Source: Deinococcus seoulensis
GTDB lineage: Bacteria; Deinococcota; Deinococci; Deinococcales; Deinococcaceae
DNA length: 64,000 nt
NCBI RefSeq assembly: GCF_014648115.1
Contig: NZ_BMQM01000003.1
Span: forward strand, 140,954-204,953
Reading direction: 5' to 3'
The notes beneath the pieces were generated by a model. It made no database searches. It was not told where the DNA came from and worked only from the letters and a program-made list of their open reading frames with translations. How positions within the stretch are numbered: the stretch's first letter is position 1; each line of letters begins with the position of its first letter. Below, one piece after another: positions 37,956 to 50,312 of the stretch. A program made the translations under genes and the position numbers.

Positions 37956-38102
37956 CAGGCACGGTGCCGCCAGAACCGGCGCCGCGTGAACCGCAGTGAC
38001 CGGCGCCGCGCACGCCCGGCCTTCACCGGGGGAGCAGCCATACGGACAGAAGGAGGGTCAACAGCCTTCGACATGAAGCGGTCCCCGGCAGTCTACCCGA
38101 AG

Positions 38103-38741
38103 TCAGGCGGCCCCGGACGGCGGCCGGACCACGTGATGCACCCGGCAACGCGCCTCGTAACTTTCCTGCGCGCCCACCAGCACCACCGGATCGTCAAAGC
38201 GGGCCGGTTGCCCGCCGATCAGGCGTTGCGAGCGCGTGGCGGGCGCGCCGCACACCGTGCAGATCGCCGTGAGTTTCTCCACGGTCTCCGCGCGGGCCAG
38301 CAGTTCCGGCATGAACCCGAACGGCTCGGCGCGGAAATCCAGGTCCAGTCCGGCCAGGATCACGCGCACGCCCGCATCGGCAAGTTCCAGCACCAGCGGC
38401 ACCAGCGCCGGGTCCAGAAACTGCACCTCGTCGATCCCGACCACGTCCGGCAGGTCCGCCGCGCCCGCGCTGAGCAGGGTGCCCTCGCCGCTCAGGTGCG
38501 CGCGGATCTCGGCCGCGCCGCGCACCGCGACCGCGCTGACACTGCGGCCCGCGTGACTCGCCACGGCGGAATCGTGGTACCGGTCGTCCAGGGCGGGTTT
38601 GAACACCTGCACGTTCTGCCGCGCGATCACCGAGCGGGTCACGCGGCGGATCAGTTCCTCGCTCTTGCCGCTGAACATCGGTCCGACAATGACCTCCAGG
38701 TGACCGCCGTGGTAAGGGGACTTCAACACACGCGCGAGCAT
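38103..38741 (-). CDS. tdk: Thymidine kinase
   Basis: The 212-residue type II thymidine kinase makes dTMP from salvaged thymidine. It shows the P-loop [13 protein letters not shown] (about residues 19-31), the Walker B-like [11 protein letters not shown] with catalytic Glu, [11 protein letters not shown] lasso entry, and a zinc-binding ICTVCG pair with RCRVH near the C-terminus. Confidence 0.94.
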   Translation of the reverse strand: MLARVLKSPYHGGHLEVIVGPMFSGKSEELIRRVTRSVIARQNVQVFKPALDDRYHDSAVASHAGRSVSAVAVRGAAEIRAHLSGEGTLLSAGAADLPDVVGIDEVQFLDPALVPLVLELADAGVRVILAGLDLDFRAEPFGFMPELLARAETVEKLTAICTVCGAPATRSQRLIGGQPARFDDPVVLVGAQESYEARCRVHHVVRPPSGAA

Positions 38742-38820
38742 AGAGCATCACCGGACCCCGCCGGGCGGAGGCGTGCCGGGGTTGACGAGGGAGAGCAGCG
38801 ATGATGCAGAGCAGCAAGGC

Positions 38821-38845
38821 GCCCCCGGCCACGTGGACCGGGGGC
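38821..38845 (-). terminator. Hairpin after rpmE
   Basis: GCCCCCGG (38821-38828) pairs perfectly with CCGGGGGC (38838-38845), 18 bases after the rpmE stop on the minus strand. No T-run follows. Confidence 0.45.
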
Positions 38846-38863
38846 GCAGGCCTGAACGGGGCC

Positions 38864-39082
<219 letters not shown>

Positions 39083-39142
39083 GGGTGCCTCCTCCGCCAC
39101 GTCTGCCACCGGGGGTGGGTGTGCGTAGCGGGCAACCCTGGA

Positions 39143-39148
39143 AGTATA
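39143..39148 (-). promoter_or_regulatory. -10 box of rpmE promoter
   Basis: On the minus strand TATACT lies about 60 bases before the rpmE start, with a weak TTCAGG 16 bases further upstream. Unlike most genes here rpmE has a leader and a strong ribosome binding site. Confidence 0.5.
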
Positions 39149-39217
39149 CACCACCCGCCCCGGTCCTGAACAGGGGTGCCGGGCGACAGGACCGCCGCAC
39201 GTCAGGACCGCCGCACG

Positions 39218-40267
39218 TCAGGGCAGCAGGGCGCCCAGGTGATCCACGCACGGCCAGTCCCGTTCCCAGCCGGGCCAGGAGTGCCCCAGGCGCAGCGCGG
39301 GGCGCAGGTCCGGCGGGACGCGCAGGCCGCGCGCGCCGATCAGGGCGCCCACCACGCACGCGACCGTGTCGCTGTCGTCGCCCAGCAGCGCCGCCGGTTC
39401 CACGCAGGCCAGCCAGTCCGCGCTGCGCGCGTGCGCCACGGCCGCCTCCAGGGTGTCCAGCACGAACCCGCTCTGCGAGGTCAGGTGCCCCGCCAGTCCC
39501 GCCCGCACCCGCGAGCGCACCTCGCCGCGCGCCGCCCGGTCCCGCTCACGGAACGCCGCGTGCGCCGACTGCGAGTCCACGCCCAGCACCCCGGCCTCCA
39601 CCAGGGCCAGACGCGCATCGAACCGCTCCATGACGCGCAGCGCCGCGTCCGCCGCCGCCTCGTAACGACTGGCTGCCAGACGACTGGCTGCCAGCGCCTC
39701 CATGAACGCCGTCAGGAACACTGAGGCGTGCACGCAGCGCGGATCGGCGTGCGTGAGCGCCGTCACCACCGCCGACTCGCGCGCCAGCGCCTCACCCCGG
39801 AACCCCGCCAGGAACGGCGCCGCGATTCTCATCAGGCCGCCGTTCCCGGCGCCGTTCAGGCCGCTCTCCTGCCACGCCAGCGCGCCCCCGTCCAGCCGCT
39901 CCGGCTGCCGCGCCGTGATCTGTAGCGCCCGGCGGGTCAGGCCGCCCACGTCCGGCGGCGCCGCCCCCAGCCAGTCCCGCAGCGCCGAGAGTACCGCCAG
40001 GTGACGCGCGTCCTCCGGTGCATCCGGCCCGGCCGCGCGGTAGCCCAGCAGGGTCGCGGCCACCATCTGACTGTCGTCGGTCGCCTCGCCCGGCGCGAAC
40101 CCGAACACGCTGCCCGGCTGGTACGTGACGATCCGCTCGCCGTACTGCGCGCGGATGGACGCCTCGGACTTGAATTCCGTCGCGGCGCCCAGCGCGTCGG
40201 CGGCGCACAGGGACAGCAGCGTCTCGAACGCGCGCCCGGAGGCGTCATGGGCAGCAGGGTCGGTCAT
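39218..40267 (-). CDS. ADP-ribosylglycohydrolase family protein
   Basis: The 349-residue all-helical product belongs to the DraG/ARH family, which removes ADP-ribose from proteins or small molecules using two magnesium ions. The TDDSQMV motif (metal site) near residue 57 and the C-terminal GDDSDTVACVVGALIGA metal site are present, with GNGGLMRIAAP between. No DraT or other ADP-ribosyltransferase is nearby, so the substrate is unknown. The start at 40267 is inferred from family alignment; no clear -10 or ribosome site decides it. Confidence 0.88.
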   Translation of the reverse strand: MTDPAAHDASGRAFETLLSLCAADALGAATEFKSEASIRAQYGERIVTYQPGSVFGFAPGEATDDSQMVAATLLGYRAAGPDAPEDARHLAVLSALRDWLGAAPPDVGGLTRRALQITARQPERLDGGALAWQESGLNGAGNGGLMRIAAPFLAGFRGEALARESAVVTALTHADPRCVHASVFLTAFMEALAASRLAASRYEAAADAALRVMERFDARLALVEAGVLGVDSQSAHAAFRERDRAARGEVRSRVRAGLAGHLTSQSGFVLDTLEAAVAHARSADWLACVEPAALLGDDSDTVACVVGALIGARGLRVPPDLRPALRLGHSWPGWERDWPCVDHLGALLP

Positions 40268-40356
40268 ACCCGGATAGTGGCACGCGGCGGCCCCCGCGCG
40301 CGCCGCACCTGTGGCCGCCCGGTGGGGGCAGACGAACCCCGGCCGCCCCACTGCGC

Positions 40357-40362
40357 TAAACT
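40357..40362 (+). promoter_or_regulatory. -10 box of leaderless DUF4388 gene
   Basis: TAAACT lies 9 bases before the ATG at 40372 and only 3 before a GTG at 40366, which favours the ATG. Confidence 0.55.
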
Positions 40363-40371
40363 CCGGTGCAT

Positions 40372-40893
40372 ATGGTGCGTGGCGACCTGAGCGTGTTCCC
40401 GTTTCTGTCCGTGATGCAGATGTTCCTGGCCAGCGGACGGTCCGGCCGCCTGAGCGTCGAACACATCCGCGGCGGGCAACTGTGGATCGACCGGGGCGAG
40501 ATCACCCACGCCGAGGTGGGCCGCCTGCGCGGCGACGCCGCCCTGCAATGCCTGTCCAGCCTGGACGGCGGGACCTTCACCTTCGAGGCCGACCAGCACT
40601 CCGAACAGCGCACCCTGAGCCTGCGCCGCGACTCGGCCCTGCGCCGCATGCTGGAAGACAGCGAGGCCTGGACGCCCCTGCTGCGCGCCTTTCCCGACTG
40701 GAATCAGCGCCTGCGTTTCACGGCCCGCTGGAACGAGGCGCAACCCGTCACGCGCGGCCAGTACCGCATGCTGCACCTGATTCCCGACAGTCCCAGCATC
40801 CGCGCCCTGCTGGAACGCGCCCCGGAACCCCCACGCGCCGCCCTGGAAACCCTGCGGCCCTTCCTGATGGCCGAACTGATCGAACTGGTCTGA
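40372..40893 (+). CDS. DUF4388 (PATAN-like) domain protein
   Basis: The 173-residue product starts with the DUF4388 pattern: RGDLSVFPFLSVMQMFLASGRSG, then GGQLWIDRGEITHAEVGRLRGDAAL and TFTFEAD. The family is common in Deinococcus and Myxococcus and is thought to be a signalling or motility-linked adaptor. The C-terminal half is helical. A fragment of the interspersed repeat begins right after the TGA. Confidence 0.8.
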   Translation: MVRGDLSVFPFLSVMQMFLASGRSGRLSVEHIRGGQLWIDRGEITHAEVGRLRGDAALQCLSSLDGGTFTFEADQHSEQRTLSLRRDSALRRMLEDSEAWTPLLRAFPDWNQRLRFTARWNEAQPVTRGQYRMLHLIPDSPSIRALLERAPEPPRAALETLRPFLMAELIELV

Positions 40894-40920
40894 CACGGAC
40901 TGCCGTTTGTTTCGCTCCGA
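40894..40920. repeat. Interspersed palindromic repeat, copy 8 (end fragment)
   Basis: CACGGACTGCCGTTTGTTTC matches the right end of copies 3 and 7 read inward. The rest has been lost. It starts at the base after the stop codon. Confidence 0.65.
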
Positions 40921-41103
40921 TTGATCTGGCGCACCGACCCCGGCCGTGAACCGTGCGCCCCGACAGGGACACTGCCGCCGCTGCCCCGCACCCCTGCGCG
41001 GCCCCCGTTCCCACCCGACCGGCCAGGGGGGCTTTTGCCGAAAATCTCACGATCTGAACAAAAGTGACTTCCGGTCAGGCATGATGAACGCAGCGGAGGA
41101 CGA

Positions 41104-41886
41104 ATGAGCGCGATCACGCGAACGAACAGCACAGGCCGCACCCCGGACCGCGACACCCGCACGGAGTACGGCCGCCCCGACCACACCCGACCCGACCACG
41201 GACTGGCCGAGCAGACGGCCGCGCTGCCCACCCACCCCAGCTGGCGTTTCCAGGATCACTTCGAACTGTGGGCCGACTGGCTCGAACGTAACTCGGCCGG
41301 ACAGTGGCAACCGCACCAGAGCGTCATGCAGCGCACCTTCCGCACCCGCGAGGACACCCTGCTGCACGCCGAGCGGTTCATCACGCGCGGCGACTTCCCC
41401 ATGGGGCACGGCAACGCCACGCCCGTCACGCTGCTGCGTAACCGCCGCGAGTCCCTCCTGGCCGCCTTCCGCGAGGCCGAAGGCGACGGCGTGACCCTGA
41501 TCCGCGAGGTGATCTTCCCGGTCGGCGAGTACGCCCTGAGCCTGAAAGTCACCCGCGAACGCGTGGCCGAACCGGTCCGCACCACCTTCGGCCACGCCGC
41601 CAACCCACTGCGCAGCCTCGCCGGGCAACCCGTGAAACTCACGGTCCTGATCGAACACCCCTACGACGTACTCGAACGCGCCAGCGGCCACCTGAACCTG
41701 GGCGACCGGGCGGCGCAGGTCGGCGCGCACACGCAGGAATTCGCGGCCGGAACGCCCGTCACGGGTGTCCCGTACCGCCACGCGACCGTCAGCGTGTCAC
41801 GTGGCCTGCTGAAAAAACCCCTGCTGTACCGCTACGAGGTCGTGGAACCCGACCCCGAAGACCCCCAGGCCCCCACCGGCCCCTGA
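41104..41886 (+). CDS. Hypothetical protein
   Basis: The 260-residue product is not one I recognise. An N-terminal 45 residues rich in Arg, Asp and Thr look disordered. The remainder is mixed alpha/beta and includes HFELWADWLERN, MQRTFRTREDTLLHAERFITRGDFPMG and VTLIREVIFPVGEYALSLKVTRERV. No signal peptide or membrane segment is visible. The start has GGAGGA five bases upstream. The DNA ahead of it (41044-41100) contains ACAAAAGTGA, which recurs ahead of the toxin gene. Confidence 0.65.
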   Translation: MSAITRTNSTGRTPDRDTRTEYGRPDHTRPDHGLAEQTAALPTHPSWRFQDHFELWADWLERNSAGQWQPHQSVMQRTFRTREDTLLHAERFITRGDFPMGHGNATPVTLLRNRRESLLAAFREAEGDGVTLIREVIFPVGEYALSLKVTRERVAEPVRTTFGHAANPLRSLAGQPVKLTVLIEHPYDVLERASGHLNLGDRAAQVGAHTQEFAAGTPVTGVPYRHATVSVSRGLLKKPLLYRYEVVEPDPEDPQAPTGP

Positions 41887-41889
41887 GCG

Positions 41890-42453
41890 TCAGGCGCGCA
41901 GTTCACCCAACGCCGCCAGCGGCACGGACCCCCGGTACAGCACGTGCGGAACGTCCATCCACAGGATCAGCGGCGCGCCGGCCGGCAGGGCGTGCAGGCG
42001 CGCCAGCGTCCCGGCCGGGGGCACGCTGACGGCCCGCAGCGTCCGGGCGTCCAGGGGCCGCTCGTTGGCCGGGTCGTGGTCCGGCTTCACCCCTCCCGGC
42101 CAGGGCCGGGGCAGATGCACGCAGGCCCGCGCCGGGTCCAGATCGGCCGCGCTCAGCGTCCAGAACCGCACGGGCGGCACCTCGAGCCCGGCGGCCCGTA
42201 CGGCGTTCAGCAGCGGCCCCGGATGCACCGGGGAGAAGAACAGCGCGTCATTCCACAGGCAGTCCAGCCGCTCCACGCGCTCCTGCATCAGGGCCTCGCG
42301 GCCCACGTACTTGGCGGCCTCACGGGCGTACACGTCCGGGTGAAGCTCGCGCAGGACATTCAGCGGCCGCAGGGCGTCGCCGCGCACGTCCCGCACCGCC
42401 CGGTGGTACAGCGTGAACGGGCGCAGGGCGTCGGGGTCACTCGATTCCGGCAT
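41890..42453 (-). CDS. Hypothetical protein
   Basis: The 187-residue product is not one I recognise. It contains LYHRAVRDVRGDALRPLNVL, AKYVGREALMQERVERL, LWNDALFFSPVHPGPLL and a Pro-rich C-terminal half ending HVLYRGSVPLAALGEL. It looks like a small soluble enzyme-like domain. The start at 42453 is the best ATG; the vast upstream open frame antisense to valS is a codon-bias shadow. Confidence 0.6.
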   Translation of the reverse strand: MPESSDPDALRPFTLYHRAVRDVRGDALRPLNVLRELHPDVYAREAAKYVGREALMQERVERLDCLWNDALFFSPVHPGPLLNAVRAAGLEVPPVRFWTLSAADLDPARACVHLPRPWPGGVKPDHDPANERPLDARTLRAVSVPPAGTLARLHALPAGAPLILWMDVPHVLYRGSVPLAALGELRA

Positions 42454-42528
42454 CGGCCCATCATGCGGGCTACCTGGCCGGGAGGACCATGCGCCCTCTG
42501 GCAGATGCGCCGGCCCCCCCGGCCGCCC

Positions 42529-42534
42529 TATACT
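42529..42534 (+). promoter_or_regulatory. -10 box of the T-box operon
   Basis: TATACT gives a start of transcription near 42541, where the T-box leader begins. Confidence 0.6.
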
Positions 42535-42540
42535 GCGTGG

Positions 42541-42816
42541 GCAGTGACCGGGAAGAGTACCCGCGGAACGCGCCCACAGGAAGCCCGCCCCGTGACTGAG
42601 AGGGCGGCGCGGGAGGCACCCGGCGAACGTCGCCCGCGAGCAGGTCGGCAGAAATCCCCCACGCCGGGGGAGAGTAGATCCGTCCGGGTGCGCCCGACAC
42701 AGCGCGACGAGCGCCCCGCCCGCAGCGGGGAACAGCGGTGGTACCGCGGGACGGTCACTTGACGTCTCGTCCGCAGGAGGCCTGTTCAGCAGAGGCCCGG
42801 AGGACGGGACGTTTTT
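42541..42816 (+). promoter_or_regulatory. T-box riboswitch leader (predicted tRNA-Val specific)
   Basis: The leader has the T-box sequence GCGGTGGTACCGCGG (42735-42749). Its TGGT bulge would pair with an ACCA tRNA end, as in tRNA-Val. AGAGTACC near 42573 and GAACGTCGCC near 42626 resemble the two strands of the specifier loop, giving GUC (Val) as the likely specifier. A terminator hairpin pairs ACGTCTCGTCC (42762-42772) with GGACGGGACGT (42802-42812) and ends in T5. Uncharged tRNA would stabilise the antiterminator and let the Nudix-valS transcript proceed. Confidence 0.85.
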
Positions 42817-42858
42817 CTGATTCCCGCCGCCTCGTTCCCACCGGAGGTGCGTTCTCGT

Positions 42859-43377
42859 ATGGTCACGTTCTACCCAACCCAGCCAGTTGCCCGCGCCGCC
42901 GCCGCCGCACGCGGCCTGCGCGAGAAGGTCGTGTGCTTCGTGGTGCGCGGCGAGGTCAACCCGGAACTGCTGGTGTTCGATCACGTGCCGGACGACAGCG
43001 GCGTGCAACTCCCGGCGGGCGGCGTGGAACCCGGCGAGACGCCGGCGCAGGCCGCCGTGCGTGAACTGCGCGAGGAGTCCGGCCTGAACCTCGAAGACCC
43101 GGAGTTCCTGACCTCGTACCTGTGGGAGGCGCACCTGCCGCAGCGGTTCACGCGGCAGGTCTGCCACGCGTTCCTGCTGCGCGCCCCGCACGACCTGCCC
43201 CACACCTGGGAGCGCGACGCGGACGGCGAGCGGTTCGCGTTCCGCTGGGCCGCCCTGCACGCGCCCGTGCTGGACTGGGAGATGGACGCCGCCCTGCCGT
43301 GGGCGCACGCGGCCCTGCGCCCCGCCCCCTCCTGCGCCTCCCCGGACGGCGCGGAATCTGTCATCCTGCCGAATTGA
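42859..43377 (+). CDS. Nudix hydrolase
   Basis: The 172-residue product has a complete Nudix box (GGVEPGETPAQAAVRELREESGL, residues about 54-76) including REL-REE, and hydrolyses a nucleoside diphosphate linked to another group. The substrate is unknown. ATG at 42859 lies 11 bases after GGAGG; a GTG at 42847 is possible. The gene lies between the T-box and valS, so it should be induced by valine starvation. Confidence 0.88.
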   Translation: MVTFYPTQPVARAAAAARGLREKVVCFVVRGEVNPELLVFDHVPDDSGVQLPAGGVEPGETPAQAAVRELREESGLNLEDPEFLTSYLWEAHLPQRFTRQVCHAFLLRAPHDLPHTWERDADGERFAFRWAALHAPVLDWEMDAALPWAHAALRPAPSCASPDGAESVILPN

Positions 43378-43437
43378 CTGCCGACTGGCGCCCGACCGGC
43401 CGCCCCTGACCGCCCCCCGTTTCAAGGAGAACCACCC

Positions 43438-46248
<2,811 letters not shown>

Positions 46249-46318
46249 CACGGACTACGGTTGAACGGCTGACAGAGCCGCTGGGTCCGGGTGGCCGCGA
46301 GGAGACAGTAGTCCGTGT
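46249..46318. repeat. Interspersed palindromic repeat, copy 9 (short, variant ends)
   Basis: The ends ACACGGACTAC and GTAGTCCGTGT are perfectly complementary but differ from the common TACGGACTCCG/CGGAGTCCGTA pair at matching positions on both arms. CGGCT pairs with AGCCG inside. It begins at the base after the valS stop codon. Confidence 0.8.
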
Positions 46319-46424
46319 CGGCTTTTCCCATCGCGGCCCCCGTTCCAGTGTGTGCGGGGGCCGCGCTACGTTCTCCCAAACGTACCGCCGCGACAAAAGT
46401 GAGACGCCGGGTCATCTGGGCGGG

Positions 46425-46430
46425 TACAGT
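46425..46430 (+). promoter_or_regulatory. -10 box of leaderless toxin gene
   Basis: TACAGT lies 6 bases before the ATG at 46437. It shows that the open frame from 46350 is too long. Confidence 0.55.
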
Positions 46431-46436
46431 GACGGC

Positions 46437-49400
46437 ATGTTCAAGGAACGCAGGCAGGCCCCCCCGGGGGCAGCTCAGGCGGATCAGGTGAAGACCGAGC
46501 CGAGGCTGCCGCCCGCGCGCCCACCACAGGTGACAGTGCAGGCCCGCCGGACCGTACGCCGCCGCGCAGCCCGTGCGCTGGGCGGGCATGCGCAGGCGTT
46601 CGCGGCGGCGCAGAAGCAGGCGACACGGCTGCTGAAACCCCCGGTGGCGCCAGTCGCACAGGCTCCGCAAGTGAGGGTACCGGCGGTGCCCCTGGCCTCG
46701 CGGGGCAGGTCGCGTGAGGTGCAGCTTCCGCCTCCGGCCAGGTTGAACGTGCTGCCCATCCCGAAGGGGGCGGTTCCGGCGCGCGTGCCGCAGGGCACGC
46801 AGTTCGCAGCGCTGCCAGTCAGCCGCGAGCGGGTGCGGGCGGCGGGTGTGCCGTACACGCACGTGCAGAAGAAGCTCGCGGCGCAGCGGCGGGCGTCGAG
46901 TGCACTGGCGCGGACGTTCGTGCAGCGCGGCGCGCGGCAGGTGGGGGTCGTGCGGGCGCAGGGGCAGGCGTCGCAGCGGGCAGTGCAGGCAGCGGCAGCG
47001 CGGGCGGGCGCGCAGGTGGGTGCGGCGGCGGCCGCTCAGGGGCGAGTCCTGCGGGCCGGTGTGGCGGCTCAGAAGGCGCGCGTCCTGAGCCGCGTCGCTG
47101 CCACGCGCGCGGGCCTGACCACCCGGCGCGCGGCGGCCCTCGCTGCCCTGCCGCAGGCCACCCAGGCCGCCCGGGCGAGGGTGCAGGAAAGCTACGCGCA
47201 GGCCCTTCAGGCGGCCCGGACCGACGCGGCCACGCAGAAGCAGGCGGTGCGCGCCGAGTACGCCCGCATGACCCCCGCGTACCTGGCGGCCGGGGATGAG
47301 GTCGGCGCGCAGGCCCGCTCGCGCGCCGAGGCGCAGGCCGCCGCGTACGAGTCGCACGTGACCGGGCAGGACGACAGCCTGCTGGACGGCCCGCTGACCG
47401 ACAACCGCTGGAAGGCCCGCGCGGGCGCGGCGCGGGACGTGGGCGCAGCGTACGCACCGGGCTTCCGCGAACAGGCACAGGAGGAAGCGCAGCACCTGAC
47501 CGGTCCCGGCGGGGGGCTGGAGAAGGACCTGAAGAACATCGACCTGGCCCTGCGGGACACCGAGCGGCTGCTGCGCGAGCACCGGACAGCCAGCACGCGC
47601 CGCCTCACGGCGCGGGAAACGCAGGCGCGGGCGCAGGCCACGCAGGCGTACGCGGGCCTGAGCGCCGCGCTACAGGCCCAGCTGGCAGCGACCCTGCGCA
47701 GCCTGGACGGCGTGCAGGGCGCACAACTGGCCGCCATCACGGCCCAGGCGGGCGCGCAGCGCGCCGGACTGAACACGCAGGCACAGCGGGCATCGGCATC
47801 CATCGGGCGGAGCGTCACGGCCCTCGCGGGCAGCCTGGAACAGCAGTTGCATGCGTTCGACGCGCAGGTGCGCCGCGCACCCGCCCCGGACCCGAAGGCA
47901 CTGGCCACCACCCTGAACCGCGCGCAGGCGGGCATTGCGAGCAGCGTGCGGCGCGCGCAGGTCGCCGCACGCCAGGGCACCACGCAGGTCACGGCGTCCC
48001 TCAGCCGGGGCGCCGCGCAGGGCGGGCAGGCACTGGGAGGCGTGGCCCGCGCCGGGGTCACACAGGCCAGCGCGCAGGCCGCCGGGTTCGATCAGGGAAC
48101 GCAGGGTCTGCTCACGCAGACGCTCGCGACCTTCATGGCCCTCACGCAGGCGCACGCGCAGGGCGCGCAACAGGACTCACAGCTGACCGGCCGGACCCTG
48201 AACAGCCTCGAACAGGGCCTGTCGAAACTGTACGCCCGCGCCCTGGCTGGCCTCCCGGAAGAACTGCGTGCCACCCTCCCCCCACTGCGTGAGGGACTAC
48301 GCGGGAACCTGCCGCAGGAGGACGCCGCCATCCGCGACAACGCCGAGAAGGCCGCCGCGCAGGTCCAACCCCGCTGGAAAGGCTGGGTGAAGATCGCCCT
48401 GATGATCGCCGTGATCATCGTCGTGGCGGTCGTCGCCGGGCCCGCCGTGATCGGCGCGGTCGGCGCCATGGCCGGCGCGCTGGGCGCCGGAGCCGCCGCC
48501 GGAGCAGTCGGGGCCGTCGTGGGCGGCGCACTGGTCGGCGCGGCCAGCGGCGCCGTCATCCAGATGGCAAACAACGCCGTCGACAACATCGGCCTGAACG
48601 CCAAATTCCAGAAAAGCCTCTTCGACGGGGTCGGCAGGGCCGCACTGATCGGCGCGGCCGGCGGCGCACTGGGCGGCGCGGGCGGCCTGATCGCCGGGAA
48701 GATGGGCGCAGCAGGCCTGCTCGGCAGCGGCCTCACGCAGAAAGCCGGGACCTTCACGGTCGGCACCACCTTCGACCTGGGCGGCAACGTCCTGGGCGAC
48801 GTCATGAACGGCGCGTCCCTGGGAGACGCCCTGAAAAACCTCAGCAACCCCGAAACGCTGATGATGATGGCCATCGGCACCGGCGTCGGCGCCGCCGCCA
48901 CCCGCCTGCCGGGCCGCGCCGGACAACTCCAGAACCGCGCCCACACCGCCGGAGAACGCGTGGGCCTCACCGCAGGCGACCGGGTGAACAACGTCACCGG
49001 CAACCGACACGGGGTCATGCCCGTGGACGTCAACACCCAGGCTCGGGGTGATCACGCCTCCGTCCGGGGCTACACCGAAGGTCGCACGCGCGTCGAGATC
49101 GGTGCCGATACGCACGCCAGCACCACCGCCCGCCACATCGAGACGGCTGTGGACCTCCGTGCTGACAACAGCCCGGTTCGTCGGGCAGGCCAAACCCTGA
49201 AAGAACTCCTGGGGTTTGAACCCACGACCGTCAAACCCGGAACGGAACAGGCGCGCCTGACGGCCGAAGCAGACAAACACCTGAACACGGCCGCCGACCT
49301 CCGCCGTCAGGCCGACCAGCACCCGGCAGGCTCCGAGAAGCGCAGGCAGCTTCTGGCCGAAGCGACCCTGGCCGACAGTTACGCCAGCGACTACGCCCAG

Positions 49401-50312
49401 AAAGCCGCCCGGGCCTCCAACAACACCCCGGATCAACTCGATACCGTCGACACCCGCCTGAAGCGAGGCCGCGTCGCCGCGCAGGAACTCGGCTGGCCCG
49501 ACGCGCCGGACGGCTACCGCTGGGCGCTGTACGAGCACCAATCCACACCGCAACTCAACGTCATCGACAAGAACTCACCGGCCATGCGGTACGACCCGCA
49601 GACCCGCGCATTTGAGATCACAGGCGACGCCGCCATCCCCGCCAACAAGGGGCCGAAATCCACACACGACTGGAACGAGGAACTCCGGATCGGCCAGGAG
49701 GACGGGACGGACCTCAGACTCGTTGACGCGGTGCAGATCCGGTTGGAAGAACGCGCGAAACTGCAGGCCGAGCGTGACCTCCTGGCGCTGAAAGACCTGA
49801 ACGCGACCGAAGCCGAACTGAACCGCATGAAGGCGCTGGAGCAGGGCATCCGGGAAGAGAGCCGCCAGATCGGAGAACTGGCCGGGATCAACTACGTCAG
49901 GAGCCGTTACCCGGAGTCCGCGCTGATCTACCCCCCTGCCGGTGCGCCCTCCCGTTCCGGAGACTTCGACCAGATCTGGAAGGTACGGGGAGAAGATGGG
50001 CAGATCCGGTACGTCGTCGTGGAAGCCAAGGGAGGCACAAGCCCACTGGGCCGCCGCCGGGTCACGGGTGGACAGGACGCCGAACAGGGCAGTCAAGCCT
50101 ACTTCCAGTCAATCTTGAGAACTATGATGGCGAGCAAAGACGCTGGTACAAGTCGCGCGGGCAAATCGCTCGCCTCTGTCGAGTTGGATGCTGTTGAGTA
50201 TCTGGAAGTCAGAGCACCGATTCTGACCAGGCGTACATTCGGGCTGGATGGTCAGCTGATCGTTCAGAATGAAGCTCTACCCATAACTGTCAGGGAGTTC
50301 ATACTGCAATGA
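46437..50312 (+). CDS. Polymorphic toxin with Gly-zipper membrane region and PD-(D/E)XK-like nuclease tip
   Basis: The 1291-residue product is modular. Residues 1-130 are Pro/Arg-rich; 130-640 are Ala/Gln/Arg-rich with long coiled coils; a membrane region begins near 647 (GWVKIALMIAVIIVVAVVAG) and runs into Gly/Ala zipper helices to about 790. A short pre-toxin domain follows (RVEIGADTHASTTARHIE near 880). The C-terminal 130 residues contain D1176 and D1178 in GDFDQIW and E1196-A-K1198 in VVEAKGG, then an EQGSQAYF motif, together like a REase-fold nuclease. The body resembles proteins linked to extracellular contractile injection systems; that link and the nuclease activity are inference. Its ATGA overlap with an Imm49-like gene supports a toxin. 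Confidence 0.75.
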   Translation: MFKERRQAPPGAAQADQVKTEPRLPPARPPQVTVQARRTVRRRAARALGGHAQAFAAAQKQATRLLKPPVAPVAQAPQVRVPAVPLASRGRSREVQLPPPARLNVLPIPKGAVPARVPQGTQFAALPVSRERVRAAGVPYTHVQKKLAAQRRASSALARTFVQRGARQVGVVRAQGQASQRAVQAAAARAGAQVGAAAAAQGRVLRAGVAAQKARVLSRVAATRAGLTTRRAAALAALPQATQAARARVQESYAQALQAARTDAATQKQAVRAEYARMTPAYLAAGDEVGAQARSRAEAQAAAYESHVTGQDDSLLDGPLTDNRWKARAGAARDVGAAYAPGFREQAQEEAQHLTGPGGGLEKDLKNIDLALRDTERLLREHRTASTRRLTARETQARAQATQAYAGLSAALQAQLAATLRSLDGVQGAQLAAITAQAGAQRAGLNTQAQRASASIGRSVTALAGSLEQQLHAFDAQVRRAPAPDPKALATTLNRAQAGIASSVRRAQVAARQGTTQVTASLSRGAAQGGQALGGVARAGVTQASAQAAGFDQGTQGLLTQTLATFMALTQAHAQGAQQDSQLTGRTLNSLEQGLSKLYARALAGLPEELRATLPPLREGLRGNLPQEDAAIRDNAEKAAAQVQPRWKGWVKIALMIAVIIVVAVVAGPAVIGAVGAMAGALGAGAAAGAVGAVVGGALVGAASGAVIQMANNAVDNIGLNAKFQKSLFDGVGRAALIGAAGGALGGAGGLIAGKMGAAGLLGSGLTQKAGTFTVGTTFDLGGNVLGDVMNGASLGDALKNLSNPETLMMMAIGTGVGAAATRLPGRAGQLQNRAHTAGERVGLTAGDRVNNVTGNRHGVMPVDVNTQARGDHASVRGYTEGRTRVEIGADTHASTTARHIETAVDLRADNSPVRRAGQTLKELLGFEPTTVKPGTEQARLTAEADKHLNTAADLRRQADQHPAGSEKRRQLLAEATLADSYASDYAQKAARASNNTPDQLDTVDTRLKRGRVAAQELGWPDAPDGYRWALYEHQSTPQLNVIDKNSPAMRYDPQTRAFEITGDAAIPANKGPKSTHDWNEELRIGQEDGTDLRLVDAVQIRLEERAKLQAERDLLALKDLNATEAELNRMKALEQGIREESRQIGELAGINYVRSRYPESALIYPPAGAPSRSGDFDQIWKVRGEDGQIRYVVVEAKGGTSPLGRRRVTGGQDAEQGSQAYFQSILRTMMASKDAGTSRAGKSLASVELDAVEYLEVRAPILTRRTFGLDGQLIVQNEALPITVREFILQ